Below, piece after piece: positions 21,916-33,769 of a stretch of DNA of 64,000 nucleotides. Under the pieces are notes generated by a model. The model searched no databases and was not told the origin of the DNA. It worked only from the letters and a program-made list of their open reading frames with translations. The position numbers were made by a program, and so were the translations under genes. Source of the DNA: Macrostomum hystrix (Eukaryota > Platyhelminthes > Macrostomidae); contig CATNEN010000038.1 in the NCBI GenBank assembly GCA_950097015.1, forward strand, positions 17,370,001-17,434,000, written 5' to 3'. The first letter of the stretch is position 1; every line of letters begins with the position of its first letter.

Positions 21916-22871
21916 AAGGTGGGACTTCCCCCCACCCCCTGAAATTTTTTGGGGTCACGGGTGAATGCTAACAGCGTTGGGTTGTGGACTGATTGGTTGA
22001 CGGACTAGACGATGGTGTCCTGTAGTATATTTATTGTTTTATAATATTAAGGCTTATTCAGTAAAATAGGAGAAATTCGCGTCAGGGTGTCCATAGTGGC
22101 CTAGTTCCACCTGCTGTAGCCCTTGAAGGTCCAGAAGTCCGTCTAGATAAAGGTATGTGACCACCGAAGACGGAGATGATGCAGGCACATTCGGGTGACA
22201 TGCTGACAAATTTTGAAGGCCTGGCAAGGCCGCACTGAGGCGCAGTGCTAATTTTTGTATTGGGGTGCATGATATACACTAGCGCTTATGGTATGAATCT
22301 GACCTTCGGGCAGAGCCATTGAATATCTCGACGGTCTGACTTTCTGTCTAACAAAAAGTTGACTCGTGTTCTTAAGTTTCGTGTGCTTGCGTTGCTTCGT
22401 TCTGGTGCAGCGCAAAAAATAGTCAGGCGTTCCCCCCCCCACGGGGCAGAGTTCTACGATGTCATAAAAATATGAAAAATTGGAAAGAAAATTTCTTGTC
22501 GAGAAGTTTTCAACAAAAAGTCGAATCGAAATATAACGAAAAGGTTACTTATCAATCAGCTTTATATTTTTACAGTTGATTAATTCGCACTGAAGCATCA
22601 CAACTATCAACTAGTGACCATCCATATAAATATATTTATATAAATATGTATAATTATAGGCTACTTTGAAGGACAAGAAGTTCATCGATGTGTGACATGT
22701 GTACCAATACAAACAGCCTTGTAAGCGAAGCGACAAAAAGTAGGCATGTATTGCACAATAGAGACATGACACGTTCAAAATGAGATGCTTGCTTAATAAT
22801 GCTAATGCAATACCAAAAGACCAATTAAATATGAGAAGGCCTGTTTTTTATCGGGAAAGCGACTCAATTAT
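21916..22871. other. Non-coding interval with possible TE debris
   Basis: No gene recognised. The reverse strand around 22090-22440 has short open frames without family resemblance. A C-run at 22432-22441 and scattered SINE-like words suggest old repeats. Confidence 0.35.
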
Positions 22872-24912
22872 TGAAGGCTATTCTCAACTAGGGAAGGCGA
22901 TTCTCAACTAGGGAAGGCGATTCTCAACTAGGGAAGGCGATTCTCAACTAGGGAAGGCGATTCTCAACTAGGGAAGGCGATTCTCAACTAGGGAAGGCGA
23001 TTCTCAACTAGGGAAGGCGATTCTCAACTAGGGAAGGCGATTCTCAACTAGGGAAGGCGATTCTCAACTAGGGAAGGCGATTCTTAATTAGGGAAGGCGA
23101 TTCTTAATTAGGAAAGGCGATTCTTAATTAGGGAAGGCGATTCTTAATTAGGAAAGGCGATTCTTAATTAGGGAAGGCGATTCTTAATTAGGAAAGGCGA
23201 TTCTTAATTAGGAAAGGCGATTCTTAATTAGGAAAGGCGATTCTTAATTAGGGAAGGCGATTCTTAATTAGGAAAGGCGATTCTTAATTAGGGAAGGCGA
23301 TTCTCAACTAGGGAAGGCGATTCTTAATTAGGAAAGGCGATTCTTAATTAGGAAAGGCGATTCTTAATTAGGGAAGGCGATTCTTAATTAGGGAAGGCGA
23401 TTCTTAATTAGGGAAGGCGATTCTCAACTAGGGAAGGCGATTCTTAATTAGGAAAGGCGATTCTTAATTAGGAAAGGCGATTCTTAATTAGGGAAGGCGA
23501 TTCTTAATTAGGGAAGGCGATTCTTAATTAGGAAAGGCGATTCTTAATTAGGGAAGGCGATTCTTAATTAGGAAAGGCGATTCTTAATTAGGAAAGGCGA
23601 TTCTTAATTAGGAAAGGCGATTCTTAATTAGGAAAGGCGATTCTTAATTAGGGAAGGCGATTAGGGAAGGCGATTCTTAATTAGGGAAGGCGATTCTTAA
23701 TTAGGAAAGGCGATTCTTAATTAGGAAAGGCGATTCTTAATTAGGAAAGGCGATTCTTAATTAGGAAAGGCGATTCTTAATTAGGGAAGGCGATTCTTAA
23801 TTAGGAAAGGCGATTCTTAATTAGGGAAGGCGATTCTTAATTAGGGAAGGCGATTCTTAATTAGGGAAGGCAATTAGGGAAGGCGATTCTTAATTAGGGA
23901 AGGCGATTCTTAATTAGGAAAGGCGATTCTTAATTAGGAAAGGCGATTCTTAATTAGGAAAGGCGATTCTTAATTAGGAAAGGCGATTCTTAATTAGGAA
24001 AGGCGATTCTTAATTAGGGAAGGCGATTCTTAATTAGGGAAGGCGATTCTTAATTAGGGAAGGCGATTCTTAATTAGGCAAGGCGATTCTTAATTAGGAA
24101 AGGCGATTCTTAATTAGGGAAGGCGATTCTTAATTAGGGAAGGCGATTCTTAATTAGGGAAGGCGATTCTTAATTAGGGAAGGCGATTCTTAATTAGGGA
24201 AGGCGATTTTAAATTAGGAAAGGCGATTCTTAATTAGGGAAGGCGATTCTTAATTAGGGAAGGCGATTTTAAATTAGGCAAGGCGATTCTTAATTAGGGA
24301 AGGCGATTCTTAATTAGGGAAGGCGATTTTAAATTAGGCAAGGCGATTTTAAATTAGGAAAGGCGATTCTTAATTAGGGAAGGCGATTTTAAATTAGGCA
24401 AGGCGATTCTTAATTAGGGAAGGCGATTTTAAATTAGGCAAGGCGATTCTTAATTAGGGAAGGTGATTCTTAATTAGGGAAGGCGATTTTAAATTAGGGA
24501 AGGCGATTCTTAATTAGGGAAGCCGATTCTTAATTAGGGAAGGCGATTCTTAATTAGGGAAGCCGATTCTTAATTAGGGAAGGCGATTCTTAATTAGGCG
24601 GTTCTAATTAGTGAAGGCGATTCTTAATTAGGAAAGGCGATTCTTAATTAGGGAAGGCGATTCTTAATTAGGCGGTTCTAATTAGTGAAGGCGATTCTTA
24701 ATTAGAGAAGGCGATTCTTAATTAGGGAAGGCGATTTTAAATTAGGGAAGGCGATTCTTAATTAGGGAAGCCGATTCTTAATTAGGCAAGGCGATTCTTA
24801 ATTAGGAAAGGCGATTCTTAATTAGGGAAGGCGATTCTAAATTAGGAAAGGCGATTCTTAATTAGGGAAGGCGATTCTTAATTAGGCGGTTCTAAATTAG
24901 TGAAGGCGATTC
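22872..24912. repeat. 20-bp satellite array, about 100 copies
   Basis: Unit GGGAAGGCGATTCTTAATTA, almost perfectly regular over 2 kb. The first about 10 copies carry TCTCAACTA instead of TCTTAATTA, later copies mix GGGAA, GGAAA and GGCAA, and occasional 6-14 bp deletions break the period (23660, 23870, 24597, 24670). It lies between the convergent ankyrin and CSK genes. Confidence 0.97.
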
Positions 24913-25500
24913 TGTGACTCGTAAAAGCAGATAAATTTTCACTCAGGTGAGAAAAATTCAGAATATTGACTAACCAAAAACAGGAAAAGCAATTTTAAGA
25001 AAGATGATTAATACGAGCTCGTAAGTTCGAGTAAAAAAACTGATATTCTAGAATAAAACAACTAAGACAGCATCAATAAAACACTTGGATTTGCACCTTG
25101 CGTAAATCAGTTGAAATAAATGATAAAATAGATAAAATAAACAAATAAACGGCGATAATACGACAAGAAAAAAATTATTTGCACATAGTTATGACAAAAT
25201 ATTAGGAGGCACAATGTACTTTTTATACCACGCGCTGACATATATTTACGATAATAACAAAGAATCATGCCTTTTTTATTTTCTTTACACAAGTATAAGA
25301 AAAAATATCAACTGGCCATGCTTAGTCTTAAATCACTGCACAATATCAGTGAAATGGTTTAGTTGTATCGACTGAAAAATAGTTTTATTGACGTAAAGTA
25401 TGGCTTGAATAAACAAACGAGCTAGTGTTCATGCTTGGAAATAACAAGATACTCGCAACCTGTTTTCCTTAGTGTGAAGAAGAAATTAGCCAAGGTAGAA
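24913..25500. other. AT-rich unique interval
   Basis: Short spacer between two arrays. One small minus-strand frame (61 codons) of low-complexity Tyr/Ile composition is not convincing. Confidence 0.4.
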
Positions 25501-25504
25501 AGAA

Positions 25505-26905
25505 AACTAACTCAGTTGCCTAAAACTAACTCAGTAGCCTGAAACCAATTCAGTAGCCTGAAACTGATTCAGTAGCCTGAAACCAATTCAGTAGCCTGAA
25601 ACTGATTCAGTAGCCTGAAACCAATTCAGTATCCTGAAACCAATTCAGTAGCCTGAAACTGATTCAGTAGCCTGAAACTAATTCAGTAGCCTGAAACCAA
25701 TTCAGTATCCTGAAACCAATTCAGTAGCCTGAAACTAATTCAGTAGCCTGAAACTAACTCAGTAGCCTGAAACCAATTCAGTAGCCTGAAACTAGCCATC
25801 AGGCAGCTAAGGTGATTCAGTAGCCTGAAACTAGCCATCAGGCAGCTAAGGTGATTCAGTAGCCTGAAACTAGCCATCAGGCAGCTAAGGTGATTCAGTA
25901 GCCTGAAACTAGCCATCAGGCAGCTAAGGTGATTCAGTATCCTGAAACTAGCCATCAGGCAGCTAAGGTGATTCAGTATCCTGAAACTAGCCATCAGGCA
26001 GCTAAGGTGATTCAGTAGCCTGAAACTAGCCATCAGGCAGCTAAGGTGATTCAGTATCCTGAAACTAGCCATCAGGCAGCTAAGGTGATTCAGTATCCTG
26101 AAACTAATTCAGTAGCCTAAAACTAATTCAGTATCCTAAACCTAATTCAGTAGCCTAAAACTAATTCAGTAGCCTGAAACTAATTCAGTAGCCTGAAACT
26201 AATTCAGTAGCCTGAAACTAATTCAGTATCCTAAAACTAATTCAGTATCCTGAAACTAATTCAGTATCCTAAAACTAATTCAGTATCCTAAAACTAATTC
26301 AGTATCCTAAAACTATTTCAGTATCCTGAAACTAACTCAGTAGCCTGAAACTAATTCAGTAGCCTGAAACTATCCATCAGGCAGCTAAGGTGATTCAGTA
26401 TCCTAAAACTATCCATCAGGCAGCTAAGGTGATTCAGTATCCTGAAACTAGCCATCAGGCAGCTAAGGTGATTCAGTAGCCTGAAACTATCCATCAGGCA
26501 GCTAAGGTGATTCAGTAGCCTGAAACTAGCCATCAGGCAGCTAAGGTGATTCAGTATCCTGAAACTAGCCATCAGGCAGCTAAGGTGATTCAGTAGCCTG
26601 AAACTAGCCATCAGGCAGCTAAGGTGATTCAGTAGCCTGAAACTAGCCATCAGGCAGCTAAGGTGATTCAGTAGCCTGAAACTATCCATCAGGCAGCTAA
26701 GGTGATTCAGTAGCCTGAAACTAGCCATCAGGCAGCTAAGGTGATTCAGTATCCTGAAACTAGCCATCAGGCAGCTAAGGTGATTCAGTAGCCTGAAACT
26801 ATCCATCAGGCAGCTAAGGTGATTCAGTAGCCTGAAACTAGCCATCAGGCAGCTAAGGTGATTCAGTAGCCTGAAACTAGCCATCAGGCAGCTAAGGTGA
26901 TTCAG
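25505..26905. repeat. Compound minisatellite (20-bp and 39-bp units) at CSK 3' end
   Basis: Two nested repeat types: a 20-bp unit (CAGTAGCCTGAAACTAATTC) and a 39-bp unit that adds GCCATCAGGCAGCTAAGGTG. Arrays of the 39-bp form occupy 25793-26095 and 26365-26905, with 20-bp arrays between and to the left. The right end touches the CSK stop codon at 26906. Confidence 0.95.
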
Positions 26906-29900
26906 TTATTTAACAGCGGCGGAGATCATTAACAAGCGCCCGATTATGGCACTGAAGCTGGGCCTTCGAGCCGGTGTCAACTCCCAGCAGTCGCGCATTA
27001 GTCTGTAGACATCCGGCGGGCACTTGTCCGGAGACTCCATTCTGTAGCCGGACAGCACCTGACTATTGAATTTGTCGGTGCTAACCCTAGGATAGGGCAG
27101 GCGGCCGAATGAGTAAATCTCCCACATCAGGATGCCATAGGACCAGACGTCAGATTGCGGGGAGAATTTGGAGCGATCCGTCACACACTCTGGGGCGGTC
27201 CATTTCACAGGGATCCGGTCCGCTGCAGACGTCTGGGCTGACTGCAGCTGCTTTGGAGCTGCGGTAGATTAACGCAGCATAACGATTATTAGCTCACAGG
27301 ATTAGATCAGATAATTAAAAACTGGGGCTCTGAGAGGGTGAGATTTGGGATCTGTGAGGGTGAGATTTTAGGATCTAGGAGGGTGAGATTTTGGGATCTG
27401 TGAGGCTGAGATTTTGGGATCTGGGAGTGTTAGATTTTGGGATCTGTGAGGGTGAGATTTTGGGATCTGTGAGGGTGAAATTTTGGGATCTAGGAGGGTG
27501 AGATTTTTGGATCTGTGAGGGTGAGACTTTGGAATCTGGGAGGGTGAGACTTTAGGATCTGGGAGGGTGAGAATTTGTGATCTGGGAGAGTGAGATTTTG
27601 GGATATGGGAGGGTGAGATTTTGGGATCTGGGAGTGTTAGATTTTGGGATCTGGGAGAGTGGGTTTTGGGGATCTGAGAGGGTGGGTTTTGGGGATCTGA
27701 GAGGGTGGGTTTTGGGGATCTGAGAGGGTGGGTTTCGGGATCTGAGAGACTGGGTTTCGGGGATCTGAGAGACTGGGTTTTGTGATCTGGAAGGGTGAGA
27801 TTTTGGGATCCGGGAGGGTAAGATTTTGGGATTTGGGAGGGTGGGTTTTGGGGATCTGAGAGGGTGGGTTTTGGGGATTTGAGAGGGTGGGTTTCGAGGA
27901 TCTGAGAGGGTGGGTTTCGGGATCTGAGAGGGTGGGTTTCGGGGATCTGAGAGGGTGGGTTTTGGGGATCTGAGAGGGTGGGTTTCGAGGATCTGAGAGG
28001 GTGGGTTTCGGGATCTGAGAGGGTGGGTTTCGGGATCTGAGAGGGTGGGTTTCGAGGATCTGAGAGGGTGGGTTTCGGGATCTGAGAGGGTGGGTTTCGG
28101 GATCTGAGAGGGTGGGTTTCGGGATCTGAGAGGGTGGGTTTCGAAAATCTGAGAGACTGGGTTTTGGGGATCTGGGAGGATAGGTTAGTACCCTAGACAT
28201 GAGAATAAGAGGTCATGATGTGCTCAAAAAAGAATTTACATACTATTAAGTTGCGGCTCGCATCTTTCTGAATTGTTTGGACAAGTAATTGTAAGACCAA
28301 AATCGGCAATCTGTAATAAAAAGATAGAATAGAGGGTGAATATTTCATAATACACGGACATGTTGTCGTTATAAAGGCTTTCTATTAGATTTTATTCCAG
28401 CTTATATTGAAAGACACAGTATATATCGATCATATAAACACGGCGCTGTTCAATTTGACCGGCTGACCAAACTATGTCTACAAATAACAGGCGCGTAAAA
28501 CTAGCTAAAATTGTGCATACAACTGCAGCTTAGCGGCGGAATAGAATATAAAATTGATAAGTACTGCCACAGGCTAACTCCATCCCTCTATCAAACACAC
28601 AAAGTAGACCCAAAGATGAAAATAGGCTTTATTCTAAGCGAAATCTATTTCTAGCAGTTTAACGACATGCAGTCAACAGGAAATAAAAACAGCAAATGCA
28701 AACTGAAGCCTTGAAAATCTTTACCTTTGCAGTGCAGCTTTTGTCTAGCAGAACATTTCTAGCTGCTAAGTCTCTGTGAACCAAGCACCTGTCCGCCAGG
28801 TATTTCATGCCCTCGGCCACTTGCCTGCAAATTTATCGATTAACCTTATAATATGCATTATATACTTTCGAGAACCGACTTTTCGAGAGCTTGAAGACCC
28901 CATTTCCTCCGATTCTTCAGCGAGCCTGAAGACCCCATTTCCTCCGATTCTTCAGCGAGCCTGAAGACCCCATTTCCTCCGATTCTTCAGTGAGCCTGAA
29001 GACCCCATTTCCTCCGATTCTTCAGCGAGCATGAAGACCCCATTTCCTCCGATTCTTCAGTGAGCCTGAACATTTATTTCCACCGATTCTTAAGCGAGCC
29101 TGAAAACCCCATTTCATCTTAAACTTAAGCGAGCCTGAAGACCCCATTTCCTCCGATTCTTCACCGAGCCTGAAGACCCCATTTTCTCCGATTCTTCACC
29201 GAGCCTGAAGACCCCATTTCCTCCGATTCTTCACCGAGCCTGAAGACCCCATTTCCTCCGATTCTTCAGTGAGCCTGAAGACCCCATTTCCTCCGATTCT
29301 TCAGCGAGCCTGAAGACCCCATTTTTTCCGGTTCATCAGGGAGCCTGAAGACCTCATTTCCTCCGAAACTTAGGCGACCCTGAAGACCCTATTTCCTCCT
29401 ATTCTTCAGCGAGCCTGAAGACCCCATTTTTTCCGGTTTATCAGGGAGCCTGAAGACCCCATTTCATCTTAAACCTAAGCGAGCCTGAAGACCCCATTTC
29501 CTCCGGTTCTTCAGTGAGCCTGAAGACTCCATTTCCTCCGGTTCTTCAGTGAGCCTGAAGACCCCCATTTCCTCCGATTCTTCAGCGAGCCTGAACATTT
29601 ATTTCCACCGATTCTTAAGCGAGCCTGAAGACCCCATTTCCTCCGATTCTTCAGTGAGCCTGAAGACCCCATTTCCTCCGATTCTTCAGCGAGCCTGATG
29701 ACCCCCATTTCCTCCGATTCTTCAGTGAGCCTGAAGACCCCATTTCCTCCGATTCTTCAGCGAGCCTGAAGACCCCCATTTCCTCCGATTCTTCAGCGAG
29801 CCTGAAGACCCCATTTTTTCCGGTTCATCAGGGAGCCTGAAGACCTCATTTCCTCCGAAACTTAGGCGACCCTGAAGACCCTATTTCCTCCTATTCTTCA

Positions 29901-32900
29901 GCGAGCCTGAAGACCCATTTCCTCCGATTCTTCAGCGACCCTGAAGACCCCATTTCCTCCGAAACTTAAGCGAGTCTGAAGACCCCATTTCCTCTGATTC
30001 TTCAGCTAGAAAGCCTGAAAATTTATTTCCGCCGATTCTTCAGTAAAACTGAAGATCCATTTCCACCGATTCTTCAGTGAGACATAAGATACATTTTCAC
30101 CAATTCTTCAGCAAGCCTGAAGACCCCATTTCCACAAACTCTTCAGTGAGCCTGAGGACCCCATTTCCTCCGGTTCTTCAGTGAGCCTGAAGACCCCATT
30201 TCCTCCGGTTCTTCAGTGAGCCTGAAGAGCCCATTTCCTCCGGTTCTTCAGTGAGCCTGAAGACCCCATTTCCACCGATTTTTCAGAGTGTCTAAAGACC
30301 AATATTTACTAATTTACCAATTCAGTGACCCCAATTCAACTAGCCTCATAAACTCACATAGCGAATCTCAGTTGGTCGCTGCCGCTGATGACGCTTTGAC
30401 CGCGCGAGCGCAGATAATTGAGCAGAGAGCCCAGACTCATATATTCAGTTATGAGTAGCTGCTTGCCATTCAGACACATGCTGTGAATGTAGCGGACTAG
30501 ATTCGGATGACTTAAAGTCTTCATTAGGCGAACCTCTTCGTCGAACGCGGCCATTGTGCCAGGATCGGCGTCAACTTTCAGAGCCTTGACGGCGACTAAC
30601 TCGCCGCGATAAGTGGCCTTGTGCACTTCACCGAATTCGCCGCTGCCAAGCAGTTCGTGCAGCACAAACTCTGGCTGCTGCTGCTGCTTCTGTTGTGGCT
30701 TCTTCTGCTTTGTCAGCAACGGTGAGAAGCTCTTGGGAGCGATGGCTGGTTGAGTAAGCTGGCAGCAGAGATCGTCGGAGTCTAAAGCGTAGTGTCGAAC
30801 CAACTCGCTGAGCGGGTAGTAGCGACCGTCGCTATCGTCAATGGAATAACAGCGCCTACCAGCTGAGCCACCCAGGGTCAGGCTTCGTATGTGATAGTGC
30901 CGGATCTGAAGAATGCGAATCAGGGGGAATGGAAACGGCGGTATGGGATTCGGTAGTACTGGTGGGTCATTCAGTAGAATTGGTGTGGGATTCAGTAGTA
31001 CTGGTGTGGGATTCAGTAGAATTGGTGTGGGATTCAGTAGAATTGGTGTGGGATTCAGTAGAATTGGTGTGGGATTCATTATTACTGATGTGGGATTCAT
31101 TATTACAGGTGTGGGATTCGGTAGTACTGGTGGGTCATTCAGTGGAATTGGTGTGGGATTCATTAGAATTGGTGTGGGATTCATTATTACTGGTGTGGGA
31201 TTCATTATTACAGGTGTGGGATTCGGTAGTACTGGTGGGTCATTCAGTAGAATTGGTGTGGGATTCAGTAGTACTGGTGTGGGATTCAGTAGTACTGGTG
31301 TGGGATTCAGTAGTACTGGTGTGGGATTCAGTAGAATTGGTGTGGGATTCAGTAGTACTGGTGCACGTGGGATTCAGTAGGATTAATGTGGGATTCAGTA
31401 GTACTGGTGTGGGATTCAGTAGGATTGGTGTGTGATTCATTATTACAGGTGTGGGATTCGGTAGTACTGGTGGGTCATTCAGTAGAATTGGTGTGGGATT
31501 CAGTAGTACTGGTGTGGGATTCAGTAGTACTGGTGTGGGATTAAGTAGTACTGGTGTGGGATTCAGTAGTACTGGTGTGGGATTCAGTAGTACTGGTGTG
31601 GGATTCAGTAGAATTGGTGTGGGATTCAGTAGTACTGGTGCACGTGGGATTCAGTAGGATTAATGTGGGATTCAGTAGTACTGGTGTGGGATTCAGTAGG
31701 ATTGGTGTGTGATTCAGTAGGATTGGTGTGTGATTCAGTAGGATCGGTGTGTGATTTAGTAGGATTCAGTAGGATTGGTGTGTGATTTAGTAGGATCGGT
31801 GTGTGATTCAGTAGGATTGGTGTGTGATTCAGTAGAATATCGGTGTGGGATTCAGTAGAATTGGTGTGGGATTCAGTAGAATTGGTGTGTGATTCAGTAG
31901 GATTAATGTGGGATTCAGTAGGATTGGTGTGTGATTCAGTAGGATTGGTGTGTGATTCAGTAGGATCGGTGTGTGATTTAGTAGGATTGGTGTGTGATTC
32001 AGTAGGATTGGTGTGTGATTCAGTAGGATTGGTGTGTGATTAAGTAGGATCGGTGTGTGATTAAGTAGGATCGGTGTGGGATTCAGTAGAATTGGTGTGG
32101 GATTCAGTAGAATTGGTGTGTGATTCAGTAGGATTGGTGTGGGATTCAGTAGAATTGGTGTGGGATTCAGTAGTACTGGTGTGGGATTCAGTAGGATTGG
32201 TGTGTGATTCAGTAGGATTGGTGTGTGATTTAGTAGGATCGGTGTGTGATTCAGTAGGATTGGTGTGTGATTCAGTAGGATCGGTGTGTGATTAAGTAGG
32301 ATCGGTGTGTGATTCAGTAGGATTGGTGTGTGATTCAGTAGAATATCGGTGTGGGATTCAGTAGAATTGGTGTGGAATTCAGTAGAATTGGTGTGTGATT
32401 CAGTAGGATTAATGTGGGATTCAGTAGGATTGGTGTGTGATTAAGTAGGATCGGTGTGTGATTAAGTAGGATCGGTGTGTGATTCAGTAGGATTGGTGTG
32501 TGATTCAGTAGAATATCGGTGTGGGATTCAGTAGAATTGGTGTGGGATTCAGTAGAATTGGTGTGTGATTCAGTAGGATTAATGTGGGATTCAGTAGGAT
32601 TGGTGTGTGATTCAGTAGGATTGGTGTGTGATTCAGTAGGATCGGTGTGTGATTCAGTAGGATTGGTGTGTGATTCAGTAGGATCGGTGTGTGATTTAGT
32701 AGGATTCAGTAGGATTGGTGTGTGATTAAGTAGGATCGGTGTGTGATTAAGTAGGATCGGTGTGTGATTCAGTAGGATTGGTGTGTGATTCAGTAGAATA
32801 TCGGTGTGGGATTCAGTAGAATTGGTGTGGGATTCAGTAGAATTGGTGTGTGATTCAGTAGGATTGGTGTGGGATTCAGTAGAATTGGTGTGGGATTCAG

Positions 32901-33769
32901 TAGTACTGGTGTGGGATTCAGTAGGATTGGTGTGTGATTCAGTAGGATTGGTGTGTGATTCAGTAGGATCGGTGTGTGATTCAGTAGGATTGGTGTGTTA
33001 CTCAGTATCTGTGTGTGTGTGTTTGTGTTTAGGAGTCAGTGAAAGGGCAGAATTGCCTCCTCGCTGGCTGCTGGTCTAGTGTCACCACATGATGTGTCAT
33101 TGCGAATTTTTTTTATTACGATTGGGATCATTTGTTAACATAGTAATTTATCTAGGACTAGAGTTCGTGAGCAACATATGACGCAATGGCTACCTGTCCG
33201 TCGCAGACAACAGACAAAGTTAGGTCGCCAGGATGATTGTTGCTCATGCGGATTAGAAATAGGCCGTTAATACTGCGTGGTGTAAGTCTGAGCTCCGTGT
33301 CTTTCCTAGAAATGGCGCCGTGAAACCACGGATAGGTTTCTAAATTTTCAGCAATTTCTGAGCTGGCCACTCTGCTCAGATTGACGAGTCCATTCTTCCT
33401 TTTAGCATTGACAGCCAGAGCCCATTCGGGATCCTGTAAAAAAATTTGATAATAAATTTTACAAAACACGATATTTTTTATTGCAGCAACAATCAGCGCT
33501 TCACGCTAGTAAAACTTGTTTTGAATAGTTTATCAATTACCGAATGAAGACTGATGATCTGCATCTCATCACCCTCCGTCATAGACAGGTCATTGCCATT
33601 TGTGGATTCATGGCTAAATAGAGCAAATATGGATAAGCCTGGCTTGAAAGAAACTGTCGACTTCATTAAATCAGCCTTATAATTTTTCTGTGACTGTGGC
33701 TCAAATGCATCGCTAGTGCAGTTCAGTGGCATGCTTAACAATGAACCATCTAAATGCTCAGTGCTCAAG
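26906..33769 (-). CDS. CSK: C-terminal Src kinase orthologue (SH3-SH2-kinase)
   Basis: CSK inactivates Src-family kinases by phosphorylating their C-terminal tyrosine. Six coding exons are visible: 33769-33541, 33433-33194, 30905-30358, 28824-28725, 28310-28244 and 27258-26906 (TAA). All junction phases agree. Counting from the ATG at 33732 gives 499 residues. An upstream exon is possible, because exon 33769 opens in phase 2. SH3 is about 32-86, and SH2 starts PWFHGAIS (99) with FLIR (phosphotyrosine Arg R126) and NNHPGDLTL. The kinase has GSGEFGEV (231), K251, [17 protein letters not shown] (D345), DFGLT (D363), [25 protein letters not shown] and PYPR. It lacks a Src-type regulatory C-tail, as expected for CSK. 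Oddities are a Gln-rich linker (residues 209-221), a longer activation segment between DFGLT and VKWTAPE, and FLVRES changed to FLIRMS. Confidence 0.94.
27325..28190. repeat. Minisatellite, CSK last intron
   Basis: Units of about 22-24 bp based on GATCTGAGAGGGTGGGTTTC. On the CSK sense strand each unit reads CCCACCCTCTCAGATC, a pyrimidine tract plus CAG resembling a 3' splice site. Confidence 0.93.
28880..30295. repeat. 35-bp minisatellite, CSK intron
   Basis: Units alternate CCTGAAGACCCCATTTCCTC and CGATTCTTCAGCGAG. The array fills the 1.5-kb intron between the exons ending at 30358 and starting at 28824. Here the plus strand is pyrimidine-rich, so the CSK sense strand is purine-rich, opposite to most other intronic arrays in the window. 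Confidence 0.95.
30945..33000. repeat. 20-21-bp minisatellite, CSK intron
   Basis: About 100 units of GTGGGATTCAGTAGAATTGG type in several sub-variants (AGTACTGG, GGATTGGTGTGTGATTCAG, GGATCGGTGTGTGATT). Segmental duplications are visible: the blocks around 31843-32060, 32074-32300, 32519-32700 and 32804-33000 repeat the same variant order. The sense strand is C-rich. The right end is cut by a SINE A fragment. Confidence 0.95.
33001..33118 (+). mobile_element. SINE family A, 3' fragment
   Basis: Carries the SINE A 3' part (GTATCTGTGTGTGTG ... TTAGGAGTCAGTGAAAGGGC, GCCTCCTCGCTGGCTGC, TCACCACATGATGTG). The 5' part is absent, and the minisatellite joins it at about 33000. Confidence 0.8.

Noticed and set aside
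22872-24912. CRISPR-like regularly spaced repeats
   Set aside because: Units are contiguous 20-bp tandem copies without unique spacers, in an animal genome.
27637-28200. 187-codon Pro/Ser/Asp repeat frame on minus strand
   Set aside because: It lies wholly inside the CSK last-intron array and is bounded by well-supported kinase exons on both sides.
30354-31657. Gly/Phe/Ser and Asn-Pro-Thr repeat proteins
   Set aside because: They are readings of the CSK intron minisatellite. The true exon starts at 30905 on the minus strand and the repeat-encoded part is intronic.
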